NCBI RefSeq assembly: GCF_033568475.1
Contig: NC_133123.1
Coordinates: 192,048,821-192,112,820 of the forward strand
Source: Henckelia pumila
Taxonomy: Eukaryota > Streptophyta > Magnoliopsida > Lamiales > Gesneriaceae
Direction of reading: 5' to 3'
Length of the DNA: 64,000 bases
A program made the translations under genes and the position numbers. The stretch's first letter is position 1; each line of letters opens with the position of its first letter. This document shows positions 45,801 through 58,718 of this stretch, piece by piece. The notes beneath the pieces were generated by a model that saw only the letters and a program-made list of their open reading frames with translations, had not been told where the DNA came from and searched no databases.

Positions 45801-48800
45801 CTCCTTGTGACAGAGAACAGTATGGCTGGGAGCATTTTACATGTGTATACCAACTGGTATTGCGGTTGGATATGTTTACGGTGGATGGGTATGTCTATAA
45901 CTGCCTGGCAGAAACTTTTGTGCGTATCGTTTGCAAAATTATGAGTTCTTCCCAGATGAAGTGTTTACCCACATGAACTCGATTTTAGTATTTACTTTTC
46001 CATGTATTATTTCTCAATTGTAAAGACATTTTTTACTCTCAGTATAGAACCCATTCATTTTTTCTTCTGGTTATTGCTTGTAGATTGGTCAATATAGCTG
46101 GCGTTGGGCATTCTGGGTGGAGGCTATTTTGATGCTCCCTTTTGTCATTTTAGGCTTTGTAATGAAGCCTTTACAGCTAAAAGGTCAATATTGGGCTATT
46201 GCTTAATTTTTTGGTCCCATTTTTATTTAATCGCCATTTTCTAAGACATAGTTTGACAGGCTTTTCTCCTGCTGGGTCTAAAGGAGCATCGAGAGCTGTA
46301 GAAGATGGCTCTGAAGGTATGGGGTTTAATGTTTTACGAATCAAAACAACTTTAGAAGCATTTGCATCAAATTTTCCCATTTATGAATACTTGCAGAATA
46401 GTGTGCTCCTAATATTTAGGTGATAAGTTTTGCTGGATACATTTTATTGATGCATCGCTGCATCAGTACCGAATGATTAGTTGATTATGTGGTCAACTGT
46501 CAAATAAGAGTTCTGAGTGGACTTATGATGTTTTATTAGTGAGTGGAGTTGAGTAAAATTTCTCATAAACCTTTCTTGATCTATAAATTGGCTTGTCCTT
46601 TTGTTTGGATATCCTTTGAATTTCTCTTGTTTCTTAGTTTTGTAGTTTCCTGTTGCTTCAAAAGTTTCTAGAAGGTCTATATATCGCTGCATGTGGTCAA
46701 ATTATTATGAATGTATTTTTGGTTAAAAAGGTGGTGAACTTTCAGGAAAAGAAGAAGTTGCAGACAAAAGTTCGAAACCATCATGGTAAGGATTTAGTTT
46801 CAAGAATTAATTTTGATTTCTCCATGGGAAATGCTTTCTTGAAGAATATGTTTTTCCTGATCAAGTTAACGTCTGAAAGGGTCTGAAGTAACATGAATGG
46901 ATTCCTTCTCACTGAGTTTTATGTGATTTCAGCTCGTCAGGTGTGAGAGTATTTGGGAGAAATATGAAAGCTCTTTGTCTTGAGAAGGTTTACGTGGTGA
47001 ACGTTCTGGGTAAATCTTCTTTCTGTAGATTTTGCTGTTGGAAAAGGACACATGATAGTTACCAACCAACACATTGGCTGATTAACTACAAACTGAGAGT
47101 GCCACCTTGTATTTGTAATTTTTCTTCTTGAATGGCTCTTGCAGGTTACATTGCCTATAATTTTGTCATCGGTGCCTATTCCTATTGGGGACCTAAGGCA
47201 GGCTATAACATATATCACATGGTAATATCTTCATGGCCTGTACAATATGTTGCCATATTTTAGCCATTTATTGTTTTTTCTGTCACTTTGAGATGTATCT
47301 CCTTTTCACTCAATATTGGCTTTTACCTTCTTTTTTTTTTAATTTAAAAAGACAGAAATATTGACTTTACATATTTTACATCCCTTGATAATATGTTTTA
47401 TTTGTATTCAGAGCAATGCAGATTATATGTTTGGAGGTGTTACAGCTGTTTGCGGAATTCTGGGATCTTTAATTGGTGGTTTTGTCCTTGATCGTATGAC
47501 TGCCACTTTATCAAATGCTTTTAAGGTGGGCCATTTGTGCATTACATTCACGTATGCAATCACTTATTACTGTATGGTCAATTTGAAATTTGCATGGGCT
47601 ATGGAACAACTCTATGATTGAATATAACTTGATTTACTGCACTATGGACTTCTGCTCGCCCATTTCTGTGTCGGGTGAGAAGACAAATTTCTCTGCAGAG
47701 TGAATGAAACTTTTGTATGCATCCGAGCCTCTTGGGAGCAATCTCTGTTAAAAATCTATATTTTTGTCCTAGCTAAATAATTACCAAAAGTGGATTTGTT
47801 TTATTTATAATTCCATATATGTTTGGCTTTGATCAACAAAGTGCTCACACTTGGAATTTTGCGTCAGCTTCTATCAGTGGCGACATTATGTGGAGCAGCC
47901 TTTTGCTTTGCAGCTTTTTGCTTCAAGAGCCTTTATTTGTTTTTGGCTATGTTTGCTATAGGAGAGCTGTTGGTGTTTGCTACCCAGGTATTGTCTTTCC
48001 TGTTTATCTTCTTGATTTTAACTGTTTTTTGGTCACCTGTTCGGTATTTGTTTCGTATTTCGATTCTATGTTGTGGAATTGAAAATGGTGCTCAAGAGTA
48101 AAGGGTGCCGAACATGATTTTGTCTCTCATCATTTCTTCTATTTTGTAAAATTAACATGTTGATTTTTTTTTTCTGGAAAATGCTACCAGACTTATAAAG
48201 ATTTTACTTTTGCCACTGCAGGCCCCAGTAAATTTTGTTTGTCTCCATTGTGTTAAGCCTAGCCTGCGACCATTATCCATGGCCATGTCTACGGTATCCA
48301 TTCACATATTCGGTGATGTGCCATCTTCTCCCCTTGTCGGGCTTCTCCAGGTTTGTGTCTTCGTTTCTGTGATTGATAATTGATTATAATTCTCCCACCG
48401 TAGGTCTTCAGATTTTGATTTCAGTCAAGCTTGATACTGGAAATTTATCATAACATGGTTACCATACTGACTATGCACTTTGAGAATAAAATATGGTAGG
48501 AAGCAATAATTGTCGTTACTAAAAGATGGTATGCACAGAGACTCATATCTTGAAAAATTAGTGCAGTTATCATTAGCTAGCAAAATAGTAGACGCTGAGC
48601 TAAGCTCATACCTTCGATTTTCACGAGTTCTAATTGGTGCATTTATTGGGACATAAAACTTTTTCAAAGCGACGATTATCTCTGATTCTCTGGTAGCACA
48701 ATGATTGAAATGTGGTGCTTTTGAGTTGCTATGCTATTTTAACTATTGAGTTGCACATATATCACCACTTCTAACTTTTAGTAGAGCAGCAAACACTTTG

Positions 48801-49286
48801 AAAACTTTGTCAAATTCTGGTGATTCAGTTCTAATAAAAAGATAAATTCTGCAGGATAAAATTAACAATTGGAGGCGGACTGCTCTTATTTTAACATCTA
48901 TTCTGTTCGTGGCAGCTGGAATATGGTTCATAGGTAACGATTTTAATCAAACTCGTTATTTGTTTTATATCATGTTGGAGCCGGCATTTGTTTTTAACGA
49001 TTTAAGTATAGAGAATGAATACTTTGGTACATGCATATATGTTTTGGGGGGCCTTGTCAAGACGATGAAACGAGGGACGATTAGGAACTGAACTGAACTG
49101 AACTAAACTAAGAACGCTTTCTGATTATGCTATATGTGAACAGTCGGGTTGGTTCTCTATAATTTTTCAGGCATATTCATTCATAGCGTGGATCGTTTCA
49201 ACGAAGATAACGAGGATCCAGTTGCTGTTGTTAACAAGGCAAACTCAACTCCATTGCTTGATCAGAGGACAGTTGAAACCGCATAA
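42884..49286 (+). CDS. SPNS: Spinster-like MFS transporter (probable sphingolipid transporter), 16 exons
   Basis: Exons: 42884-43053, 43506-43637, 44740-44841, 45145-45249, 45351-45426, 45814-45888, 46084-46183, 46260-46316, 46746-46785, 46933-47009, 47145-47221, 47412-47525, 47868-47987, 48222-48350, 48855-48933, 49171-49286. All introns are GT-AG; exons total 1569 nt (522 codons plus TAA), close to known plant Spinster proteins. ATG 42884 has a good context (GCAATGG). Residues 1-56 form a polar N-terminus. TM1 carries NYVDRGAIA (about 69-77); then LTNFEDGVISSAFMVGLL, NPFRLIGVGL, GRMLVGVGEASF (about 168-179) with the conserved Glu, SLAAPFIDDNAP, FYMCIPTG and WRWAFW. Residues 254-290 are a loop between the two six-helix halves. 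The family is membrane-bound; plant members are annotated as sphingolipid transporters by homology to animal Spinster. No disruption seen, so it is probably functional. Confidence 0.9.
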
Positions 49287-49979
49287 TTTTCATGAATTTT
49301 GCTGGTTTTTGTTTTGCACTTGTGTTGACCACTATTTTTATTTATTTTTAATTTTAAAAAACTCTGTTCCGTAAATAATTATCTTTTTTTTTTTTTTTTT
49401 TTTTTGGTTTCCGTAACCTTCAATGTGAATAGGTAAATTCTTAATTGCCAATCAGTAAACTTTTTCGCTATTGTTGTATCTAAGAAAATTAATGGAAAGC
49501 ACGCATGTATATATATATATAAACCCTTCCTAAGGTGAAGGTGATCAAAATTATATATATATAGTTGCATTAAAATAAAAAGTTCAAAAATTTCTCTCAT
49601 AAATTAAACAAGCAATCGAATCCGTACGTTGCGAGTAAACCAAATGAATGTATATGAGTGTAATGATGTTTTTGTAAAAAAAATTTCAGAATAGGTTTAA
49701 AGATTTATTGTACAAATTAACAAGTCATTTGTGAAACACGACTGAATCTTTTTTTTCTGAAACTTACACTGTTGAATCTAAAAATGTCAAAACTTATCTA
49801 AACAAAAAATCAATACGGCCAATTACTTGCACTATTTTTCAAAAATTTCAAGATTGCCGAAAATTCTGACCCATTAAATTTTCGAGTTTTCAACTTTGAG
49901 CATACATGTATTTGAAAACATATATGAGAGGAAAATCGATACCTTTCAATATATAAGCAAGGTGTGCATATGATATACG
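49287..49979. other. 3' flank of transporter gene and intergenic DNA
   Basis: AT-rich; includes a (T)22 run at 49384-49405 and a short (TA)n tract at 49510-49520. AATAA-type signals are too common here to choose a polyadenylation site. No gene seen. Confidence 0.6.
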
Positions 49980-50611
49980 TGTGTCCACCTCCTCTGGATA
50001 GAAAGTCCACCTAGGCATAAGCAGGCCTAGCTCGGGCTCGATGGAGGAGGTTTACCTCAGCACCTTGGCGCCTCGGCCTTAAGGAAGCCTAGCTCGGGCT
50101 CGGAAGGGCAAGAGGGGGTGGGTTGGACTTAGGGAGAAGATTGTCTGGATCGGGTTTCGGGAGAAGGGGAGGACGGACTAGAGGATGGAGTCGGGAGAAG
50201 GAATTGGAAGAGGTGTGATGCTAGGGGAGATTTTGTTTCCTTGAGAAAAGGATAATATCTTGGAAGATAAAACAGAATCTTAGATAAGAAGGAAATACTA
50301 TCTAATATTGCGTGAAAGATAATATTTCTCGTCGGAAAAACTCTCTCATCGTCTCCTATAAATACCAGGTTTGATGTATTATTATTCATTCACTTTCATA
50401 TACATTCATATATTCTACTTGAGTTTCTTGGCCATTAAGCCCTATTCTGACTTAAGCATCAGAGTGGTCACGCCGAAAGTTCTTCCGGCGCCCATTCATG
50501 AGTTGTCTAGTGTGTGCAGGAGGGTGAACAGGTGGACAGTAAAGATACTTGAGGAGAATGCGTTACCAGAGAAAGTTGCCACGTCTACCACGACATTTTC
50601 TAGTGATAACA
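49980..50611 (+). repeat. 5' LTR of a Tat-like gypsy element
   Basis: Starts TGTGTCCACC, ends TGATAACA, 632 bp, with a CTATAAATAC box near 50357. A GCCTAGCTCGGGCTCG unit occurs twice (50026, 50087). The end is fixed by the adjoining primer site. The matching 3' LTR is not in the window, so the start is inferred from the TG and is approximate. Confidence 0.65.
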
Positions 50612-50614
50612 TTT

Positions 50615-50631
50615 TGGCGTCGTCTGTGGGA
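50615..50631 (+). promoter_or_regulatory. Tat-like primer binding site
   Basis: TGGCGTCGTCTGTGGGA follows the LTR end ATAACA by three bases. The related TGGCGCCGTCTGTGGGA is the usual form in Tat elements. Confidence 0.7.
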
Positions 50632-50663
50632 AACTCTTATCTGCAGTATCTTAAGACGTAGAT

Positions 50664-52232
50664 ATGGTTTCCACAAGAAGAATAGTACAGAGGAATGAAT
50701 AAGAACAGAAGTCAGATGCCTCGACTAGGCCCCCGCTCCATACTAAAAAGAGGACGGCAACAGTTAGGCTGGACAAAGTCAATGGCATGGTAATAACTGC
50801 AGTACGGGAGGCGATGGCCGAGTTCATTGCTCAGATGGGGATGAAAGAGGGGAAGAAGGGAGGTGAGGAAGAAGATACTTCTGAGATAGGGGGAAGTGAG
50901 ACAGTACCAGGAAAGAGAGCAGACAAGGAGACTAGACCGGACAATGGAAAGGGACAGATGCCTAGAATGCAGAATGTCGCTCTTTCAAAGGAGATAGTGG
51001 AAGAGCCATTCCCTCAAATTTCAAAATGATGAGGATCGACGATTATGATGGAAGTATTGATCTTGAGGAGCATCTAGGGCAGTTTGACAATGCGGCCATG
51101 TTGCATTGTTACACCGACATGATCAAGTGCAAGGTCTTCCTCACTACTTTGGTCAAATCAGCCCAGCAATGGTTCACACAACTGGAACCAGGGAGTATTA
51201 CCTCTTTCGAGGAATTCAGTACTATGTTTCTACATCAGTTTACCAACAGCAAGAAGCACAAGAAGACTCTCTTAGCTTCTTTGAAATCCGTAGAAAGGAG
51301 AGCGAGTCCCTGCGGGATTTTGTTAAACGTTTCAACTCCATGGAATTGGAAATCCCGAGCTGTCCATCCGAGGTCCTAATCAGCACCTTTACACAAAGAC
51401 TCGAGGGTGGTGACTTGTTCCAGTCCTTAGTAAAGAGGACCCCATATACATACGATGATCTATTAGCACGGGTAGAGAAGTATATCAATGTGGAAGAGAC
51501 ACAGAAGCAACAGAGGGAGGACAGAAATGAGGTGGAGGGTAGAGGAGAACGGTATAATCAGTAAGGGGATCAGGGTACAGGGGCGAAGGGAGATTTGGGT
51601 CGTTTTTCTAGATACACAACTCTGAAGGTATCTAAAGATGGGCCATGGAGATTTGTGATGAGTAAAATGTCTTCAGCCGTCCTACTCGCTTAGAGCAAAG
51701 GAAGGATATACCTCGAGCGACAGATACAAGTAAATATTGCAACTTTCATAGGGAGTATGGGCATGATACTTCGGAATGTCAAAAGCTGGATAGGGAAATC
51801 GAGAAAGCTATCCAGAATAACTCAAAGGTGAAGGGACTATTGACCCAGGATGAGAGAAGGAGCTCGGGAGGTCAGGGTAGGAGGCCGAGGGGCCCTCCTT
51901 GGGTCAGGACGGGAGGAGCTCGAGATCCAGGGCCAGGCCGAGCCCCAAGTCAGACCCGTGCCCTGGATCAAGGGCGAGAACAGAGGCCTGCAGTGCCGGA
52001 ACCTAACCAGCATCCAGAAACCCCGGCCCGACTGGTCATTCACATGATTTCGGGAGGATCCACGGATGGGGACTCTCACCGGGCTCGGAAGGCTTGGGCT
52101 AGAAAAAAGAGTTTGGGAGTAGGGAAGGGCTCCGAACCAGATACGCCGGTTATCAGTTTTAGACCATGAGATGAGGAAGGGGTGAGTTTTCCTCACAATG
52201 ATGCATTGGTTATAAGAACCATGGTAGCCAAT
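50664..52232 (+). pseudogene. Tat-like Gag (and start of protease), cut by an Athila insertion
   Basis: From ATG 50664 a Gag is recognisable in shifting frames, with TAA at 50697 and a frame change near 51030. The retrotransposon Gag fold is clear (FLTTLVKSAQQWFTQLEPGS, FEEFSTMFLHQFTNSKK, KESESLRDFVKRFNSMEL). A knuckle-like CNFHREYGHDTSEC lies near 51745. The frame then runs to LVIRTMVAN, the segment just before the protease active site, where the next element inserts at 52233. Protease and pol are not in the window. Confidence 0.8.
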
Positions 52233-53604
52233 TGATAGGAATCATTTTCAATTGTTTTATTGCTTGGTTTCTATGTGTTTTGCATTCGTTTCATGTCATT
52301 TTGTTTGTTTTAATCTAATCTTATTGTGTTTAGTGTTTTCTCATGCATTTTGTTCACTCCTCTGGTATTTTTGGTTGTTTAGCAGGAAAACGAGATAAGT
52401 ATGAAAAAATAGGGTGCGCTCGAGCCGTTGAATAATGAAGCTCGGGCGCATCATCAAAGAAAAGAAGAAAAATTCAGAGAGGGGTGCGCCCGAGCGGTAA
52501 TTTATTACCGCTAGAGCGCGTGCTCGAGAAACAGAGGCAGTGAGGAAGCGGAATTCTCAGCGCCCGAGTTGCTATTTTCTACCGCTCGGGCGCTCTCGCG
52601 TGTTTTGGAAAATTTTTATTCCGGGTTTTTTAAAAGGAAAGGACTCTGGGGGCAATATAAATAGAAGATTTTCAGACGTTTTTAGGGCTCGACACGCAGA
52701 AGATAAAGGCTAAGGCGGCTCGTGAAGATCGGAGGATTCTCCTTGGCGTTTTGAGTTTTCTTATTTTCCAAACTTTGAATTTTTATGTTGAAAACATTGT
52801 TAGATTAATTTTATTATGGGTTGTAGTAGCTAAACCTAATTTTGTTGGAATTTAGGGGATCCGAACCCCGAAACACGTTTGTGTGATTGAATTTGTTAGA
52901 CGAATTGAGTTTACTTTATACTATTATTTGATTTTGTCATGGTTTATTCTTCTATGTTAAGGAGTAGCTAACTTTAGCATAGATTCGTAGGTTGTGAATT
53001 GTTATCGAGAGATAAATTCATGATTAGGACGAATGACACGATCCATGGACTTAAAATATGTATAGAGATATGATATTTAGTACATGTTGATAACCATAGA
53101 CTACCAGGTTGAAAGTTGTAGGAATTTAAAGAACGCAAAGCAATCAGTAATGATAAATAATTAAAGAGATTAATTGTTTCATTAACTTGAATTAGATTGG
53201 TATAAACTCGAGAGAGAGTGTCGATATATCAGGAATTCCTGTTGAATTTATATGTATAAAAGTAAATGTCAATCGTCCAGTTCAATTAGGGGGAAACTGA
53301 ACCGAGATTCCAACAAAATTTTCTTATATTATATTTTTCTATTCTAAAAGTTGCTGTGGTTATTTATTTTAATTCAAATGCTTTAAGTTGAATTCATTAG
53401 TTTATAATTTTAGTATAATCATTCATCAAATCTTTGTTACTTTGGGTAGAGAAATAAAATAACTGAATTATTGTGACATAGTCCCTGAGGACGATACTCG
53501 TACTCAGTACACTTTACTATAACTTGATTCGTGCACTTGCGATAATTTTGAGCATAATTGAGAGATATTTATATTGATTTTAAGTGTTAGTATTTGCTCG
53601 ATCA
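52233..53604 (+). repeat. Athila-like 5' LTR
   Basis: TGATAGGAATCA ... TTGCTCGATCA, 1372 bp. Contains four copies of a GCGCCCGAGCGGTAA / TTACCGCTCGGGCGC palindrome-type motif between 52420 and 52600, and ends next to a clear primer site. The target site can only be seen on the left (CCAAT). Confidence 0.8.
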
Positions 53605-53610
53605 ATTTTT

Positions 53611-53628
53611 TGGCGCCGTTGCCGTGGA
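53611..53628 (+). promoter_or_regulatory. Athila-like primer binding site
   Basis: TGGCGCCGTTGCCGTGGA, one base different from the TGGCGCCGTTGCCGGGGA form common in Athila elements. Confidence 0.85.
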
Positions 53629-53810
53629 CTATTGATTACTTTAATGTGGTTTGTTTATTTTCTCTACTCCAATTTTAATCACTATTATCATCTGTGAACT
53701 GCAGGATACTCCGGCAGTGCATGCAACATTCACCTAATTCGGAACTCTTACCTTTTGATCCAGAAATCGAAAGAACTTTTTGCCGGAGAAGAAAGAAGCA
53801 ATAAGAAGCA

Positions 53811-55704
53811 ATGGCAGACGAAGAACGACGACGTTTAGAGGGAGATGCTGAGAAGAACACCACATGTCTACATATCCATGATGGATAACGCCTTGCCATC
53901 CATCGAAGATGCCAGACCAAACATCATCAGACCAACCATAGCAGCGAATCATTTTGAAATCAAGCCTGTTATCATTCAAATGGTGCAAAACACAGTCCAA
54001 TTTGGTGGGACGATGATAGATGACCCATATGCCCACGTTACAAATTTTTTTAGAAATTTGTGATACTTATAAGATGCAGGGAGTTTCTGATGACGCTATT
54101 CATTTGCGTTTATTCCCTTTTTCATTAAGAGATAAGGCTAAAGCATGGCTAACGAATCTACCTGCAGGTTTCATCACCACTTGGGATGATCTCGCAAAAG
54201 CTTTCCTCACTAAATACTTCCCACCATCCAAATAAATGAAGCTAAGAGCTGATATCACAACATTTTCTCAAGGCGAACAGGAAACACTCTATGAAGCATG
54301 GGAGCGCTATAAAGATCTATTGATGAGATGCCCACACCACAAACTACCAGACTGTCTTGTGGTATAAATTTTTTATTATGGTCTTCCTCACACTAATCGC
54401 ACCATGTTAGATGCAGTTTCAGGTGGTAATTTGTTACAAAAATCACCAGAGGATGGGTATGAGTTAATTGAGGAGATGACATCTAGTAGTTATCACCCTC
54501 CGTCTGAGAGAAATTCAACCAGGAGATCCGCAGGAATTCATCATGTAGATGCCTTCACTTCAGTAGCAGCTCAGCTTGAGGTGATGAATAAGAAGATTGA
54601 AGAGCTAAGTTTAGGGAATTCTGCGATGAGTATTCAAGAAGTGTGGTGCTAAAAATTTCACGAAAGATTGTCAGACTGGCAACCCTTCATATCAACAGAG
54701 GGAGGAATGGTAAACCATGTGGGAAATCAAAACCAACCTAAGAATGATCCCTTCTCAAATACATATAACCCAGGATGGAAACAACATCCGAACTTTTCGT
54801 GGGGAGGACAGAATAATAGGCCATATGGAAATCAGAACTATGGAAAACAGCAGCAGGAGGAGAAGTCAAGCATGGAACCTATGATGCAAAAGTTCATATC
54901 ATCCACTGAAACCAGAATGCAAAATCAGGATGCATCGATAAAAAATTTTGAGAATCAGATAGGGCAGTTGGCTAAAGCGATGTACAGTAGAGATCCGGGT
55001 ACTTTTCCAAGTGACACGGAGAAGAATCCAAAAGAGCAGGTCAAGGCAGTTGAATTGAGAAGTGGAAAGCGAGTAGAACCAGAAGTTACTATACCGGAAA
55101 AAACTGCAGATAAGTCTTCTAATTCTACACAACCATCCACATTATAAAATAATGTTGTTATTCCACCACCTTTTCCTGCAGCTCTCAAGAAAGCCAAGCT
55201 AGACTCCCAGTTTGCAAAATTTCTAGAGGTATTCAAGAAATTGAATATCAATATTTCTTTTGCCAACGCACTGATGCAAATGCCCAGCTATGATAAGTTC
55301 TTGAAGGAGATTCTCTCCAACAAGAGAAAATTGGAGGAGCATGCCATGATTAGTTTAACAAATAATTGCTCTGCACTGGTTCAGAACAAGATCCCACCAA
55401 AGCAAAAAGACCCATGGAGTTTCTCTATCCCTTGCATGATTAATGATTTGTTTTTTCATAAAGCTTTTGTGTGATTTAGGTGCTAGCATAAATCTAATGC
55501 CCTATTATGTTTTCAGGAAACTGATTTTGGGAGAGCCGAAACCCACTAGGATGTCGTTGCAATTGGCTGACAGATCTCTAAAGTATCCAAGAGGGATAAT
55601 AGAAGATGTGCTGGTAAAAGTATACAAATTCATCTTCCCGATGGGATTTGTGGTACTTGACATGGAAGAAGATTTGGACATGACTCTTATTCTGGGAAGA
55701 CCTT
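53811..55704 (+). pseudogene. Athila-like Gag-protease, broken and truncated
   Basis: ATG 53811 is followed by early stops and frame shifts. Typical Athila Gag stretches are visible: GVSDDAIHLRLFPFSLRDKA, KAWLTNLPAGFITTWDDLA, YEAWERYKDLLMRCPHH, then an Asn/Gln-rich zone and QIGQLAKAM. A protease with DLGASINLMP (near 55480) and ILGRPL (near 55695) ends the piece. Stops or frame changes occur near 54060, 54234, 54365, 54650, 55145 and 55472. The sequence is cut at about 55704 by another LTR, so RT, integrase and the 3' LTR are outside or lost. Confidence 0.85.
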
Positions 55705-57355
55705 TGTGGCGCCTAAAATCTAATCTACTAAATCACATGCATTAATTTAATAAATATTAGGATTTTATTATTTTTAAGTTTAATTGATTTAAATTCCTTA
55801 TTTGAATTATGTGCTAATAAAATATTTTATTATTTATTCAAATGCTTTTATTTTACTAAACATTTGACTAATGATTTTATTTGTTTAAGTTTATTTGTCT
55901 AAATGATTTTTATTGTGCAACTTAATTGTTTTAAATATTTTAAAGGTTTTATACTTATTTATTCAAATCTTTCTTTTTATTTGTCCAAATTATTTTAAAG
56001 ATTTTTATCTCCACTTCTGTATTTATTTAAATTGCTTTTAAACGTTAGTCTAGATGTTTAAATTATTTTAAATCGCTTTTCATGTTATTTAAATATTTTA
56101 CTCGTCGTCGTGACATCAGAATATTTTAAGTGTTTAATTCTTGGATTTTCATGCCTAAATTAGTCTTTAATATTTATGATTTTAATTATTTTAACTTTCT
56201 GTGTTAATCGGCTAAATATTATATTTTTCTCGCGCATTAGAATTTATTATTTTTTTTACTATTGCAAAAATTAGCATTTTAATTCCTGGACTAGTAAAAT
56301 CAATTTAATATTTTAAATTAGGATTTTTTTTAATCTTGTATTTTTATTTTTAGTGCGATTTAATTTGTAGTCCTAATTGTTTGTTGGGTTTAGCACTTTT
56401 TAAAAGTGTGTTTCACTTTTTCATGAAATTCCTACACTCCTATTTTTCTAGGTTTTACCTATGCTAGTACTAGGACTCAAATATTTAATCCTAGCCACAA
56501 ACACCCATACTCAAAACACACACAACTCACGCGCACACACACACACACACCCCCTTAGCAGCGCAGATTTGGCCTGTTCTTCAAGAAAATCGATCGGCTT
56601 CAGCTCCTTCTTCACCAAACTAGCTGTCATAGCTTCCTTCCCTTCTTCTTCTCCGACAAGGCAGCTTCCTCAGCAAGCTGAGAAAGTTGTTACCTTAGAG
56701 TTTTGAGCTCGATTCCAGCTCCATTTCCAGCCTTCGATTGGCCGCAGCAGCTCTTGCCTCTTTCGATTTTTCTTTCACTTAGCAGGGCAAGACTATGAGT
56801 TCTTTCTTCACCATTTCAGAGTATTGTGTCGTGTGAAGATTGTGTAATCGCCTTTCATTTTTTTTTTTCACAGAGTTCGTGCCCTGTTCGAAGGAAATGG
56901 ATTCGGCCGCATCACACGAGCTTGTGTTCTTCGATCTTTTCTTGTTGTAGCTTAGGCAAGGATAATGGGCTTCTTTCTACACCATGTGGATTATTATAGT
57001 TTATGTGATTGCATTTAATGCTTTTAATTCAAGAATTTCCTTGCCCTACTCAAAAGTTCATTCCGCCCGCCCTGCTCTTCGATTATTTTCCAGAATTCTT
57101 CATGGCATGTTTGGTTCGATTGTTGAGTGGATTGATTATGTTGATTTGGATGGTGGGTTAGGAGCTACCATGGGTGAAATGTAGTCACATGGTAGTGCTT
57201 AGGATGGCTTGAAATTAGAGTGGGATTTGGAGTCTGAAGAAGCTTTGAATTTGGTTAGAGGTTGGGCTCGGTTTTGAGGATGGCTGAGGGCAGCCTTCGA
57301 GCTGAGTTTAAGCAGGTTTGAGGGGCTGGTTTAGTGGTGTGAGTGAGTCTAATGC
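55705..57355 (+). mobile_element. LTR of a gypsy-type element inserted in the Athila protease (partial)
   Basis: Athila protease coding stops at CCTT and a new sequence starts TGTGGCGCCTAAAATC. Its first 50 bp resemble the Tekay-like LTR at 2352 (TGTAACGCCC.GAAAATC, CACATGCAT.A...TTAAAT), and a CA microsatellite near 56536 mirrors the GT tract there. I therefore read it as a related chromovirus LTR. Its other end is not identified; it continues past the solo LTR at 57356 at least to 58718. The ORFs at 56461 and 56984 have no protein-like features. Confidence 0.5.
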
Positions 57356-58696
57356 TGTAGTGACCCTTACCCGGATCACCTGCTAAACAGAACATAGGCA
57401 TGCAATTAATTTAATTAAACAGATATCAGAATAAAACTGCGGAAACCATAAACATTATACAATCCCAAGTAAAGGAATCTGTAATTTATCCCAATAATAT
57501 ACAACCAAATCGAATAGCTGTATAAACCCAAACAACAGTAATAAAACCTAGACGAAGCTCCAGCTGGCCAACCACTGACTAGCCCCTCCTGGATCCACCC
57601 TCCTCGTCCAATCGCAAACCTGCCCCATGGAATAGGGTGTCCAGAAACACAAAGTACGAGACGTGAGCATAAAACGCTCAATACGAGAGTATGAGTATAC
57701 ATGCATGCAAAGTGAACTCCCTATAAACTCGAGGTCAAAGATCAGATAACAGAGACAGACCGGGCCCTGGTATGTAGCACGCTGTTCCGTCGCTTCATGA
57801 GGTGGCTCCCATACCGAGATAACTGTGGATACGCCGGACCCAAATCGATGGAAGTCCATCCACTAACAGGATAGGGTACAACCCTACTAACAGACATCTC
57901 GAAAGAGATACAACAAGATGCAAATGAATGCAGCATAAATCAATGACATATAAACCATGCAGTCACATAATACATGCATACTCAGTCAGGATATCTCGAA
58001 CAGTACTTTCGTACCTCAAAACAGTGCAAGCTCTACCAACTCTAGGTCCACGCCTATAGTCTGCTCTACACTGCCAAATGATACTACTATCATTAAAGTG
58101 CTCTAAAAGCCTTAACTAAGCTATTGCATACTCCTAAATATTTATAGGAAGCAAAAGCTATACCTTCGTCCGTTGTTAGCCCTTTGATGTCGATGCCTCC
58201 AGAACGTGGGCACAACTCCGCTACGACTACCGAACGCCTCGCCGACCGCCGGGTCAAGCCTAGGAAGGCTAGAACAACTCAAATAGACTAGAAAGGAAAG
58301 GGAATACTCGGAATTGGCAATTGGAAATGAAGCCTCGGCCCTCTATTTATAGACAACGATCGGAACTTCCGATCCTTGATCGGAACATCCGAACCTCGAT
58401 CGGAACGTCCGATCCTGCCATCGGAGCTTCCGAAGATCCTGATCTACCACGTGTCAAAATATCACTTGTTGAATCCGGATAGGGGTGATCGGAGCTTCCG
58501 ATCCGGATCGGAGCTTCCGATCTAACCACACGTCATGAATGACGTAATATCATCGGTGCCTCCGATCGCTCATCGGAGCTTCCGATCCTGTTCGGAGCTT
58601 CCGATCATGCCTTCGGAGCTTCCGATCCGTCCGATACCCAATTTATTTAATTAGCATTAATCTTTTAATTACTCAATTAGGGTACGGGCTACTACA
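57356..58696 (-). mobile_element. Solo LTR (family A), minus orientation
   Basis: 1341 bp, plus-strand ends TGTAGTGACCC ... GGGCTACTACA, flanked by perfect 5-bp repeat AATGC (57351-57355, 58697-58701). Its reverse complement starts TGTAGTAGCCCGTACC and matches the solo LTR at 39441. It contains at least ten ATCGGAGCTTCCGATC-like palindromic units (58345-58640) next to a TATAAATA (minus strand, near 58342). Confidence 0.88.
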
Positions 58697-58718
58697 AATG
58701 CATTGGTCATGGTCCTAG

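Noticed and set aside
47819-48101. Separate membrane protein ORF
   Set aside because: It is exon 13 of the Spinster-like gene read into its flanking introns.
55705-57355. A host gene behind the 56461 and 56984 ORFs
   Set aside because: The sequence starts at an LTR-like TGTGGCGCC junction in Athila protease and has no conserved protein segment; LTR origin is more likely.
57415-58529. Minus-strand ORFs at 57.4-58.5 kb
   Set aside because: They lie in the solo LTR (repeated palindromes) and show no protein-like composition.
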